A stretch of 64,000 nt of DNA from Pseudophaeomoniella oleicola (Eukaryota > Ascomycota > Eurotiomycetes > Phaeomoniellales > Phaeomoniellaceae). Position numbers and translations under genes: made by a program. How positions within the stretch are numbered: position 1 is the stretch's first letter; each line of letters opens with the position of its first letter. A model generated the notes under the pieces. That model was not told the DNA's origin and searched no databases. It saw only the letters and a program-made list of their open reading frames with translations. The stretch is taken from positions 186,001 to 250,000 of the forward strand of contig QWDQ01000029.1 of NCBI GenBank assembly GCA_003868215.1, given 5' to 3'. Positions 1 to 11,400 of the stretch are shown here, piece by piece.

Positions 1-1524
1 CTACTGGAGCTAAGGCAGAGTTATGCGATACCTGCTTTGGTAATAGACGCTCGCTATCGGCACCACCAACACCGACCTCCATGGGCCGTTGGATTTCCAT
101 GGCGTTAGACAACGGCCTGCTTGGAACTTGACTGTCATCAGTTTGGTCAAACTTCGGCACCTCAGGCTGCCTAGCTCTCTGGTCTGGCTTGGCTGCCTCG
201 GCAGTCTGAGACCTTGTGACGGGTGCTTGATTTTGAATTCGATCCTGGAGCATCGCTGCCTTTCTTCGTTCTCGTTCTTCTCTTTCCGCCTCTTTCTCCC
301 ATTCCCTTTGCGTAGTAGGATCATCAAGGAACGGACATTTCCCAATCGGCGCTGAACGAAACTGTGGCCATGTTCCATCTTGACGTTTGGCAACCCTTGG
401 ATACTCACGCACCATGACCGGTTTATGCTTTTCGTCCATGTCCCTGATGATGACAAAGGGACCCTTGAACGGAACGATGTCTTTGGTGGCTGCCAATGGA
501 TCACGCTCTGCAGGTCCATTCATGCGTTCTTTGCGTAGCAATTGTGATAAGTCGTCCTCTCTGCTACGTGCGGTTAAAGTTGCCGCAGTGCCGCGTGTGT
601 TGTGAGCAAGATGACCATCTGGGCCATTGGTGATGGTGATTATCATCCTTTGAAGCTTCTCTAACGCCCATATCTTCATACCCATCTGCCTTGCTCGGGT
701 GAGTACGTCCATACTTCCGGCATTATCCCGTCGGACGTTCACAGCTCCAGATTTGTCTAGCAAAGATGGGTTGATAGTCCGGACGTGGACCTCTCCATTC
801 TGTGGCTCAACAGGAGAAACATCTTCAGTCTCAGCTGGTATTGGCCTTGTGGTCACAACGTGGGTGACGTAACGTGAAAAGAATTTTTCTTCTTGCTGGG
901 GGATTGTTAGCAAGCTCTCTATAGAAACTAGACATGCTTCAAACATACCGCGCCTAAGCTAGCGATCTGTCTTGAGCACTTGTTCCGTACATCCTCTGGA
1001 ATGCTCTCGAAGTAAAACACGAAGGATGGAAACACTCTCCGATAGTGCTTTTGCCATTGCCGTATGCTTTCTGCGTTGTCCACGGCAGACTTTTCGGATT
1101 TTGTAATACGGATGGAGGCCGCAGATTTGGTCGCGTCCTGGTTGTCAACAACCTCCCTCTCGGGCCTCGTTGATCTACCAGTAGCTCTGTTTTCCCGCGC
1201 AGCCACCAACCTTCTTGCAAAGGCATTGGGCGGATTCGTACTGTTTCCCGACTCAAACACTCGCCCTTCCGCGGTAGTTGGTGGAGGGACACGCCTTCGA
1301 GGAGTAATGAGAGCTTCTCCAGTTTGTTTATCGAGCAGTTGCTTTTTCAACGGGGGTTCATTTTCTTGTTGTAGGGGCTGTCGTGGCCTTTTTGTGCCAC
1401 TCTGGGCCAATGGCCTATGAGGGGAGTTCGTGACGTGAGGAATGTTTGCTAATGGTGCCCTGCGGTTTGTAGACATGGTAATTTGATTGTGAGGAGAGGG
1501 CGGTATGAATACAGCAGCTGCCAT
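1..1524 (-). CDS. DBF4: Dbf4/Dfp1-type regulatory subunit of Cdc7 kinase, 3' part outside the window
   Basis: Regulatory subunit that activates the Cdc7 kinase for firing of replication origins in the nucleus. Exon 1 is 1524..949 and exon 2 runs from 895 to the window edge; the intron 948..896 has GTATGT at its start, CTAAC inside and CAG at its end, and the frame is kept. The N-terminus is a disordered Arg/Pro-rich stretch with the fungal Dbf4-like segment MSTNRRAPLANI. A BRCT-like motif N follows (around residues 150-185, WQKHYRRVFPSFVFYFE). Exon 2 carries the Dbf4 motif M (FVIIRDMDEKHKPVMVREY). The C-terminal CCHH zinc finger (motif C) would lie beyond base 1, so it cannot be checked. The ATG at 1524 is the first; a second in-frame ATG 16 codons later (MSTNRR) could be the true start. 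Family assignment is strong because N and M motifs are both present in the right order. Confidence 0.9.
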
Positions 1525-2390
1525 TCATAGCGATGCTAACAGGTTAGGAGTAAGTCCAAGAGTCGTGGTGGTAGAAGAGCAATCGTAAACTGTAGGGGAG
1601 GGAGCGAAGAGGTCGCGTCCACGTGCACGAGTCGCTTGCTGTAAATGCTAAAAGACGCTCATGATGAAAGAGATGAACGCGTTAGAAAAAGATACAAGAA
1701 AGACAACAGATCCTGAAGCACGTAACAGGAAAAGTTGACCGTTTTCACCTTTCACAATGGTTGTGAAGCTGGATTTCTGGGTGGCATGTACTTGGGTGGG
1801 CTGGTCGTAGTTGAGAAGAGCTTCGAGTTGTTTTGGCTTGGCATTCATGGTTCCCAGCCAACGGGAAGCGGTCAACTTTCTAGGCCAATTACTATCCCCA
1901 CCATCAACACAACCAAATACCACGTCAGGTTAGGTACATACTACTTCAGATGAGAAAGAGCAAAAGAAATCTCATGAGAATACATCATTAAGTTCATCTG
2001 TAGCGATATCGGGCTATGATCTCCTGCTGCCGTATTCCTGTCTGCATGACTTACTGGATGGGTTGGTCATAAACTCATATTGGTTGTATCTACCTACTTG
2101 TACTTATTATCTGCTATGGGAAGTGCCCGTGAGTGTTATATTATCATGTTATTTCTGTGTCGAAGGGTATCTGTGAGAAGAAAAGCCCTGAACGCGAGCC
2201 TATCGCTTCAAGCAAGTCCCAGTAAACAATGAAGACAGATCGTGTAGAACGGACGCCCGAACGCTGCAAATCAAAACATACTTGATGCATCACCAGAGCA
2301 CGAAGACACCCATCGTACCTTAGGTGGCTATTTGGTCTCTTTTGTATATCTCAACGACCATCATGCAAGTCAGCCAAGGGCCCTGCCCTT
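1525..2390. other. Intergenic: DBF4 upstream region and kinase 3' flank
   Basis: No recognised gene. Both flanking genes are on the minus strand, so this holds the Dbf4 promoter and the kinase 3' end. A 66-codon minus-strand reading frame (1848..1648) ends in a hydrophobic, membrane-like stretch. I do not recognise it and treat it as unproven. Confidence 0.4.
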
Positions 2391-4274
2391 CTAACTGATG
2401 ATCTGTCGCGCTCCTTCTTTTCCAAGGACGCCAGGCTCCTGTGGCTTGGGACTTCGATCCCGTCCTGCCTTGCGACCCAGAAAACCAAGCATCCCGCTCT
2501 TCTTCGCTCTAGAGCCCTCTAAACCTTCCGCAGGGAGAGTCGCACTTTGATCAGCTAAATCCGACCAACTTCCAGTTTCGTCGAGCACCATCTGGACGCC
2601 TCCACCTTTGCTTGCCTTACGATTCTGAGCTTTCGGACGCTGCGGAGGCAGAGGTCTACTGTATGATGTTGCAGCTTGGGGTGCTGCACGTGGGGCAGAT
2701 TCTGATGGTGGTGCTTGACTCGAAGATGTTTCACCTAACGTTGCTAAGTACTCCGCAGGTGCCGGTTTGGAAAGAGCTTGCTCTGCAGGTAGCGGTGGAG
2801 AGCCACCTGGCGAAGTAGTAACCTGCGTTTGCGTCTGAGACTGAGCCGACGAAGTTGTTAATGTCGTCACGGTTGGGTCAACATGCTCTTCCGGTACGCG
2901 CCCTGCTATTGCGGCTCCAGCATGTCTATAATATGCGTCAGTGACTGTGCAGTAACGTCGATTTGGCAACTTACTGGTTGTAGCTAACTGTCGTGTAGTC
3001 AAATGGTTCAAACATGGTTTCAATCATTCGATGTAACTCGTCTTCTCGGATTTCTTTCTGGGTTGCATCATCTCTCAGCTCCGCGCGTGGTTTCTGTCGA
3101 CGAGCTCTTGCTTCGAGTGGCGCTTCTTCTAGCAGCAACTCTTCAAGATCGTATGTAGCATCAAAATTGGTCTTCTCACTAGAAGGGACGAAGATCGGGG
3201 ATATCTGTTTCCTCTCGAGAGCCTCGAAGTCGAGAACGGAGAAAAAGGGTGACTGCGTATATGACTCGAAGCTGATAGCCCCAATGCGCTTTTTCCTATC
3301 CCTCTCTATCAGTGACGATATCGCATGTAAGCATGGCATCGACACCGGAGGGTTTGTGACGAAGTATCGCGGGTTCGCGGCCTTGATGTTATCAGACAAC
3401 TGTTCATGGGTGCGCCCATCAAACGGTCTCTTATTGTATATGCACTCGTAAAATGTGACACCCAACGACCACCAATCCACCTCGTTAAGGTACCCAGAAC
3501 CTTCAAACACTTCAGGTGCAAGATATGCCAGCGTTCCGGACTTGCTGTACAACAATTTGCCTGGTCGAAAGTCTGAAGCGACGTTCTATAATGGTCAGCA
3601 CCTAGAGATCTGACGCAAAATGGGTGAAACTCACAAAATCCGCCAAATGGACATGACCTTCAGAGTCCAGCAGCACATTATCAGGCTTTAGATCTCGATG
3701 CACAATCCCCTGCGAGTGAATGTATCGAAGTGCGCACCCGAGTTGTGCCATCCAGAATCGAATTGCATCCTCAGTGAACGACTTCCTGGATATGTGGAAT
3801 CGAAGGTCACCACCATTCATAAGATCCACCACGATATATCTTTCTCCATGTCAGCCCGATCATCTCATCACTTGTGAATGGAGACACTAACAAATATTCC
3901 ACATCTTGAAAACTGTATCGTAAGTTGCAGAGGAAAGGGTGATTTAAATGCTCTAACATTCGACGCTCTCGTATTATGTTGCGAACACTTTCCGACCGTA
4001 CCACTGCCGCAATTGTCAGTCCTGATCTTGAATGCTTCCTAGAAATGCTTCCCACCTTCATCTTTCCTGATGTACTTCAGGGCAAAGGTAAGACCTGAAT
4101 CCTTTCTTTCGACAATCCTGACTTTTCCAAAGGCGCCTTTACCAACAACACGAAGGAGACGAAAATGGTTCAGATTCACTAGAGCAACCATGTCAGGAGG
4201 GGCATTCGCCATTGCGGCAAAGTGTGCATACCTTCCTCTGTGAAGACCACAGGCTTGCCATTGGTATTACCCAT
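2391..4274 (-). CDS. STK32/YANK-type AGC serine/threonine kinase
   Basis: Protein Ser/Thr kinase of 542 residues from six exons: 4274..4232, 4178..4056, 4003..3892, 3839..3635, 3585..2975, 2925..2391. All junctions are GT-AG and keep phase. The N-terminus [11 protein letters not shown] resembles animal YANK proteins and puts Gly at position 2, a possible N-myristoylation site. The kinase domain shows GKGAFGKV (G27-G29-G32), the ATP-binding Lys49 in [13 protein letters not shown] with catalytic Asp142, and LAPE in the activation segment. The Mg-binding DFG is DFN (160-162), as is usual in the STK32 family, so this is a family trait and not decay. A long, Pro/Ser-rich, disordered C-terminal tail follows (roughly from residue 365). 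Substrates are unknown. Assignment to YANK rather than Ypk/Sch9 rests on the N-terminus, DFN and lack of a hydrophobic motif. Confidence 0.88.
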
Positions 4275-6536
4275 TGGCGCTCACTAACTGGACCAATTAT
4301 GAACGATATGAGAAGATCTTGAAACCTTTCTCAACCATCATCGAGAAGCTGGTATACCTGTCCGCATTGAACGAGAGCAATGCTCTTCAATGCTTCAAGA
4401 TGTTGTCTTGATATTGGAAACCCCAACGAGTGTCCGTGTACTTGGGGGATTGCAACGGTGTAGTGTGGGCCGGTCGGGATTCCAGATGTCTGCAATCAAG
4501 GTCCTAGGTGGATCAACTAAGAAGTGGGGATTGCAGCTTGTATGAGGTCGTTTCCTTTAGGAGGTTGGCTTTAGATATGAGCAACACCGTTGTCGTTGGT
4601 CGCGGGGAGGAGTTGTACAAAAGAACGAGGAAGTAATTGTCTCTGTCGAAGGTGATAACCAGTGGAGGACATGCGGTCCAAAAAATGACGGCCACAAAAT
4701 ATGTACGTAGGAGTACACGAGGGACCCCTGTAGACTGGCCTTAAGGTTAAGGTATGGCTACGTTAGGCCTTCCCTATGATATTTACAGTACAGTACAATA
4801 CATCTCGCTCACTGGGGGAAACTCGGTTCAAGAAGGAGAAAATCAACGGGAGAAAAGGAGGGTAGGATATAGATAGATACAGTACATGCGAATTGAGACA
4901 CTTACTGACTGACTGATCGACTTGGACGACTGAATCAGAGAGGGACGAGTTCCACCCATTTCATCCTCCTTTTCCTGCATTTCTCTGTTGACTCCTGCAG
5001 TATTGACATACCGAGATACATCTTTTCACCATTCATCTCACATACTTTTAGTGATGTCCGTTCCTGGAACAAGTCAACTTGTCTGGAGCGATTCCATATA
5101 TACAGTAAGCTAAACCTTCAACCAAGTGGCACATAGATTATCTCAGGTATGTAGTGAAGTAGGTACTATCTCTGATAGCTGATTGAAGCACCGAATCCAT
5201 TGAACTAACCCCTAGCTAGGTAGGTATACTAGATCGTCGGTATTAGTAGGTAGCTGATACCAGATACTACAGTTGTATCGTAGAAAAGACATGGGGAAAA
5301 CAGACCAAACGCCGTGCCTTTTTCTCATGACCCAGATAATTTGGTCTGTCACTTCCGGTACTCACGCTTGAGGCGGTAGTTATTCGTAGGCTTTATTCCT
5401 CACAAAAGCATCTTCTATTCCGTCGTTTCGGGCTGAGATAGCCATCATCATTTTCCTGGTAACGTAACTTACAGTATTGTCCGGATGCAGAGATAGGGGC
5501 ACAACCAGGTAACTTACGTCCTGCGTTGATTGTGATTTATGATACTGATCAATCTCCTTCTGTTGACATCACATGCCAACGCACGTACAGACGACCGTCC
5601 ATCTGCCATCCTCAACCAAACATGATTCGATGTTGACCGTTGCCTTCCTCCTTTCCCCCCTCGTCCCATGCAGCAAGCTGAAAAGCCTTTGTGTCACCTC
5701 GGCAGCGCTAACCCTTACTTTGTGCCACCAATTGCTTCTAGAATCCTTCTTCGAAACGTTTCGAGCACTTTGATTCATCGATCTCAGATGTTGGGCACCA
5801 CCACCGCATTAGTTTGCTTACCTAGTTCAACTTGTCGGGGCGTGGCCACGTTCTCTACTGCCTTTCTCCCTTGTTGATGTCTTTCCCAATTTGTTGCTAT
5901 TGGATGGTCTACCCACCCTCACCTTTTTCTTCATGCATGTCCTTTTTCAGATCTCATCTGGGTGAGCTGAGTGCGCTTTAGACGCACGTAAGCCCTAAGG
6001 CACGTTGCCGCTGCATTCTTCCATTTCTTCCATTCCTTCCAAGTCATAATTCTGTGATCCTTCCTTGGCTCGTCGCCTGATAAATGCGGATTTGCATTTT
6101 GTTGCTATCTTTCGGATACCGACTCAGGGACTCTGCCCTGCCGTGATGTCGAAATTAGGTGAACACTTTCGCCACTATTTGAATCCAATCCTTATGGCGT
6201 AAATTACACTACAGACATCGGCTACTGCGAAAAGATCGCCGTAGTATTATTGCCTTATTGTTAATGGAACTACAGTTGCTGCCATGCCAATACCTGCAAA
6301 TAGGCCATCTGATATTTCAGTTCTCCACCCCCGATTGTGGTGGTCACCATCTCTTCCACGCCCTATTCCGGGTCTCATGGCGTGTTATAAACATGACATC
6401 CCACTTGAATAGGTTTAGAGATGTGCCAAAAAGGCAAGGGTAACATTGCTAAATCCATCTTACTTCACCGGGGTATCACTAGATATCGCAACCTACGCCG
6501 TTCAATGCAACGGTAATCCGAATGTATGTTACCGCA
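4275..6536. other. 2.3-kb intergenic region upstream of the STK32-like kinase
   Basis: Unusually long for this window. It must contain the kinase 5' leader and promoter and the 3' flank of the ZNF830-like gene. Short frames on both strands lack homology I can recognise and lack start context or splice signals. TAGGTAGGTA-type direct repeats occur near 5217-5230. I see no RNA gene. Confidence 0.4.
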
Positions 6537-7418
6537 TTATCGAAATCCCCAGTCATTGTAATCGTCGTAATCATCATCGTCTTCTTCGCTTCCTGAAGCT
6601 TCTCCGACGGTGGCACCATCAGCAGCCTGCGAAGATTCGGAAGGAGACGGGTCTAGCTTTGATCCCGCACCCCTTCGTAACGCTTCCCTCTTCTCCTTCA
6701 ATCGCCGTATCCGTCCCTCCATTTCTTCCATGACATCAAGTTCTTCTTCAAACCGCCGTTCATCATCTTCTTTCTCTTCTTCGGCCTCGATGTCTTTGTT
6801 CGGCCTTCTGTCTGCTTCTGATTGTGCAGAGATCTCGGCTGCAGAAACCGGAGCCGCGACTATCGTTGCCGAATACTGTTCATCGGCTGGCTGATCTTGA
6901 GCTAACGGTGCGACTTCTTTCTCAAAGGCAGCCCATTCATCTTCATTTATCGTAGTCTGGGCTGTAGGGATTTCTGTTGGAACAATTTCGACATCAGCCG
7001 ATATCTCTTGTGCCTCCTTCTCTGCCTGCGGCGTTGGTGGCTTCACGGATGTTTCTTCGGCGAATGTTACCGTCTTGACCTTCTTTTGAGGGTGGTATAC
7101 TGCCGCTTCTTGATCGTCAACTTTGGGGATGGTTGGTAGTTCTTCTGAGGTTCCTCTTGATCGTTTCCTGGACTCGTCATTGCCGTCATCATTCTTCCTT
7201 TTCTTCGTCTGAGTTACAAGAGACGGCCCTTCTGCAACCCGTTGCGCATTCTTACGATGATTTGGCGATCGTAAATGACCCTCCCAGAGCGACGCTGACT
7301 TGATCAAGAGATTGCAAACAGTACAGTTCAGTTGACCAGAGCGAGTATACGATAGATGAGGATGTGTGATTCTTCGAGATGCCTGCTCCGACCGTAACAG
7401 GCTCCTGACGTCGGACAT
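6537..7418 (-). CDS. ZNF830/CCDC16-type zinc-finger protein, spliceosome associated
   Basis: Intronless, 293 residues. A single U1-like C2H2 zinc finger lies near residues 32-57 (CTVCNLLIKSASLWEGHLRS followed by PNH), the layout of ZNF830 (CCDC16), a nuclear protein found with the spliceosome. The middle is charged and disordered with a basic cluster (KKRKNDD, RKRSRG) that may act as a nuclear signal. Around residues 140-190 is INEDEWAAFEKEV, a short motif typical of the fungal family. A Glu/Arg-rich coiled coil (about 205-250, EEMEGRIRRLKEKREALRRG) precedes an acidic tail ending in DDYDDYNDWGFR. Length and domain order match the family. It is divergent from the Bye1-like gene, with 819 bases between the start codons. 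Role in splicing is inferred from family only. Confidence 0.85.
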   Translation of the reverse strand: MSDVRSLLRSEQASRRITHPHLSYTRSGQLNCTVCNLLIKSASLWEGHLRSPNHRKNAQRVAEGPSLVTQTKKRKNDDGNDESRKRSRGTSEELPTIPKVDDQEAAVYHPQKKVKTVTFAEETSVKPPTPQAEKEAQEISADVEIVPTEIPTAQTTINEDEWAAFEKEVAPLAQDQPADEQYSATIVAAPVSAAEISAQSEADRRPNKDIEAEEEKEDDERRFEEELDVMEEMEGRIRRLKEKREALRRGAGSKLDPSPSESSQAADGATVGEASGSEEDDDDYDDYNDWGFR

Positions 7419-8237
7419 TTGGGAACTGTAGTAAATGAAAATCGGAAAAAAGGATCAGGACATCGAGTCAAGCTGAACACGTTTGTAGCATCCCAGGGTG
7501 TGGGCGCGCAGGGATCGTTGAAGGGTTGGTGCTGAAATAGGGTCTTGGCTATGGAGATGGTATGTCGTTGAAAGCTGTGAGGTAAGCTGTAACCTAGGAA
7601 ATGAGTTTCATATCCGGAAACGGTATATGTAGTAGAAGGGGGTTGTGAAGAAGGAAGAAAGACATTCGCGATGCTGTAATTGTTTCTACTGGTATGGAGG
7701 GAAAGTCCAGCAAAAAAGGTGACACAACCGGATGATCATTTGCTCTTTCGCGAAGCTTCTAAAAGCGGTTAGTCAATTTTTCTCCGCGCGGGCGTTATGT
7801 GACCGCTCGTCAAACTCGACTTCATCAACAACATCGCCTTGCGCCTGAACATACTGGTAACAATAACGTCACTGTCTTCCCCCGGATCTTGTTCATCAGG
7901 TCGCGAAACATTCTCACATAGGGTCAGACCTTGAATGCGCACTTTTGACGCGCAATTCCACCGAGTTGCCTAGCGACTCTGCAAGAGCCAGGAACAAATC
8001 TAGCTACCCTAGTTTCATCTTTGTTGGATTCATTCTGCATTTGGCCCGGGTCAGTGGATCAGTGACCCGAAGAGTTGGTTATTAGACGGCAGTAGGCAAT
8101 CCGTTTCTGTCGTCAGATATCTTAGCTTCAATTCTGCTTGATCCCACCAGCGGCGTTCTACCCGCTGTGACATGTGAAATCGTGCGCTATCAATCGCAAT
8201 ACTGCTGTAGATATTTGTATCGCTGAAGTCGGCCAAC
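7419..8237. promoter_or_regulatory. Divergent intergenic region between the ZNF830-like and Bye1-like genes
   Basis: Head-to-head spacing of 819 bases holds two promoters and 5' leaders. No coding frame with support. No clear TATA box. Nothing further can be claimed from sequence alone. Confidence 0.45.
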
Positions 8238-10850
8238 ATGGCAGGTAAGCATAATCGCTTTTATACGAGGTAATGATGCGCGTTTGGATGCCATCATTGC
8301 CTCCCCCAAGTTACAGGAACGACCCCAAGCTGACATGCGCCACAGAAGAAGCAGAACCACGCCGTTCAGGTCGCGCAACCAAGGGTCAATACACCAAGGA
8401 TCGCGATATCGACGAAGCCGCGCCCAAACGGAAAGGTGGGAAAGTGAAAGGTCCAAAAAACAAAGCTGTTGAAGAAGTGGAGGAGGAAGCGCCAGAAGAG
8501 CTCATCCGATGTATCTGTGGTCAATATGAAGAGGAAGAGGAACAAGAGAGAGATATGATTTGCTGTGACAAGTGCTTAGCCTGGCAACACAACGACTGTA
8601 TGTTGCTGCCATATACAACCGCTGATGCACCAGATCAATATTTCTGCGAGCAGTGCCATCCAGAGGACCATAAGACCTTACTTGATGCAATTGCAAGAGG
8701 GGAGAAACCATGGGAAGAGGTTGCCAAGAGACGCGAGGAAGCAAGACGAGTAAAGAAAAAGAAAGGAGGTAAACGTGGACGTAAGTCTGGTGGCCGACAA
8801 AGTGAGATCCCATCGGAAGTCAGCCAAGAACGGGAGAGCTCGCAGAAGGCTGCCAAAGAGTCACCGGCTGTTACTGGACAGAAGCGGAAAATTGATGACA
8901 CAAGCACCGAACCAGTGGTAGGTTGATTTCTTCTAACCAGTGATATCTCTGCTAACACTTCTATAGGATACCAAAAAGGCTCGTTCTGCATCCGCTAAAG
9001 CGATATCTCCAGCTACCGCAAAAGACAGCCCTGATCCCAAGCCGAGTGGACCTGCAGTCATCAGCCAGAGCCCGATGGTCAAAAGCCCCGAGGAGCTATC
9101 AAACAAGGGAAGAAAGAGTGCTGCTTCTGCTTTGGTCAAGTTGTTTACGGAGCAAGCCAAAGCTGCTCAAAAAGCGGGGTCTTTCAGTCCTTCGGAAGGG
9201 AAGACACCGTCAACTGTGTCTAATGAGCTAGGCGTTGCAGTGGAGCACGCAATGTTTGCCAGCCTCGTCGGTTCTGGTGATCTTAATGAAGCATACAAGA
9301 CTCAGCTGAGGGCCATATTGCACAACATCAAGACAAACGCATCTCTAAGGGACCGTTTGCTGAGTGGGGCTCTACCACCGCATGCACTGGCTGTTATGAG
9401 CGCCGAAGATATGGCTAGCGAAGAACAACAACAGAGAGATGCCGCTATAAAGGCTGAGGCTGAAAAACAAGCGGTCCTTATCCAAGACGAGGGTCCGAGG
9501 ATCCGACGGACTCACAAAGGCGATGAATTCGTTGATGAAGCAGACCAAGTGGCGGCAGAACCACCTGCTCCAACCCGACGTGAAAGTCAACTGGGGGAGA
9601 CAGCAGAAGCTAGAAGTCCGACCCAAGCGAGTCCAACTGACGCAGAGAAGCATTTGTTCTCTCCCACTTCTCGAAAACCTCCTTCGATCAACACACAAGT
9701 TCGCCGTTCGTCCGGTGCTCCGGAACGAAAGTCATCCAGCAACTTCAATATCCAAGAAGTCTGGTCGAGCGTGGGTTCTCCTGACCACGATCAACAATTT
9801 CCACCTGTTTCTCATCGCCCTGTTGTCCCACCTCCAGGTCCTGGTGCACAACCTGATGCGGAGATTGACGAGCTGCTCAAAGATGAAGATAATGAGTCCG
9901 AGCCGTACTCTCCAAAAGATGTCACACAGGATCCGGAGATTGTATGGAGTGGGAGACTTGACATGGAACCTATCGCAGGGTTTAGAGGATTCGCGAAATT
10001 CACCGCAGGAGCAGATGCTCAGAGTCTTGGCCTGACATGGGATAACCTTTTACCATCAAGCATTAGTATTAATGGACGTATCGACACGAAACGTGCAGAT
10101 ACTTACTTGTGTGGCCTAAGATATAGTAACACGACAGACGTTGTATGTGTTTCTATCCGAGCACCAGATCATCCTGGCGAGCGCGAATCTTTTGACAAGC
10201 TTTTCACATACTTCAAAGACCGTGATCGATACGGTGTTGTTGCCAAGCATGCTCTGCCTGCCGTCAAGGATACCTACATTATCCCCATCGAAGCTGGTGC
10301 AACCAATGAACAGAAGCCGGAATTCCTCCAACTGCTCGACAACGACAACATCGAGAGTCCAAACCCTGATAGGCTGCTTCTTATCGTATTCGTTGTGAGG
10401 TGGTCAGACCTTTCTCATACTGCAGGGAATCATCAAACATCGCAACCTGTTGGTGTAACTCCTCTCCCACCAACAATGTCACAGACTCCATCTTCACAAC
10501 AAGGAACACCATATCCAGGTTTCAACGGTCAGTCAACAGCACATCAACAGTATTCGCCAACAACACCGCAACAAGGAATGCCGCCCAATGGCAGCGCCTA
10601 CTCTCCTCCGCCGCCTTCGCAGGGTGCTCCTCAAGTTCCATCCTCTGTCGTAGCTGCTCACCAATTCCTGCCACCTGAGATGTTCAATGCTCCAGCTGTT
10701 CAGCAACTGTTGTATCAGGCCCCGGCAGCCGGTGCCGCGGAAATGGATGTCATCAAAGACTGCATTCACCAAAATCCCCAATCTGCTTTGGACTTAAACG
10801 TTCTGATGTCGATGCTAGTGGAGAGAGACAAGCAAGGACAACAACACTAG
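8238..10850 (+). CDS. BYE1: Bye1-like transcription factor (PHD, TFIIS central and SPOC domains)
   Basis: 820 residues from three exons: 8238..8244, 8346..8917, 8967..10850. The first coding exon is only 7 nt (ATGGCAG). Splicing it to 8346 gives MAEEAEPRRSGRATKGQY in frame, with CTGAC before the CACAG acceptor. Domains in order: a C4HC3 PHD finger (about 55-108; CICG, CDKC, WQHNDC, CEQC), a TFIIS-like central domain (about 230-360, starting KGRKSAASALVKLF), and a SPOC domain (about 510-670, starting EIVWSGRLDMEPIAGF). A Gln/Pro-rich tail follows. This order is that of yeast Bye1, which reads H3K4me3 with the PHD finger and binds RNA polymerase II through the TFIIS-like domain. TFIIS domain III, which stimulates cleavage, is absent, as expected. 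Function is by family. Confidence 0.92.
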
Positions 10851-11400
10851 CAGTCCTGAGCAGAGACCGACTTGGCATGATAGCCGCAAATATCCTTGAA
10901 ATTCGCGGGAGGTGGACCTTGGCTTGGATGGCGTTCCTGGAGTATGAAGCGAGCTTGTAACACGCTTTACCTGAGGCAGTGGCTGGTGCATGGGATGTAT
11001 GTATATATGCTAGGTACCTACCTTAGGTAGGCAACGCGGGGTCTCTGAGGAACAAGGATAACGACGGCTTTGGGAAGATACCAAAATGCACCTGCAATGC
11101 GTATTTCTTCCTCAACAAAGCGCGGCAGGGGGTACAGGACGGAAAGGGCCTCATTTATTGGTTTTTTTTTTCTCAAATTTTTCTTCTTGCTCTTTTCAAA
11201 CTCTCAAGGATTGTTATGATTTCTTCAATTCGTGCAGTCACGAGAGCCGCAGAAGTCAATACGGTAGCGGATAGTAGTGAAAATGGAAGGTCAAAGTCCA
11301 TCGGAGGTAGTTTATCGAATGAGCTCAAAAGAAACGAAACAAAAGTTCTTTTTATGTGACCATGACAAGATTCATGCATGCCCTTGGGCAGTTTATAACA
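10851..11400. other. Convergent intergenic region after BYE1 and the FF-domain gene
   Basis: 3' flanks of two convergent genes. It contains a cluster TAGGTACCTACCTTAGGTAGG near 11010-11032 and a T-run near 11161-11170. No gene seen. Confidence 0.4.
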
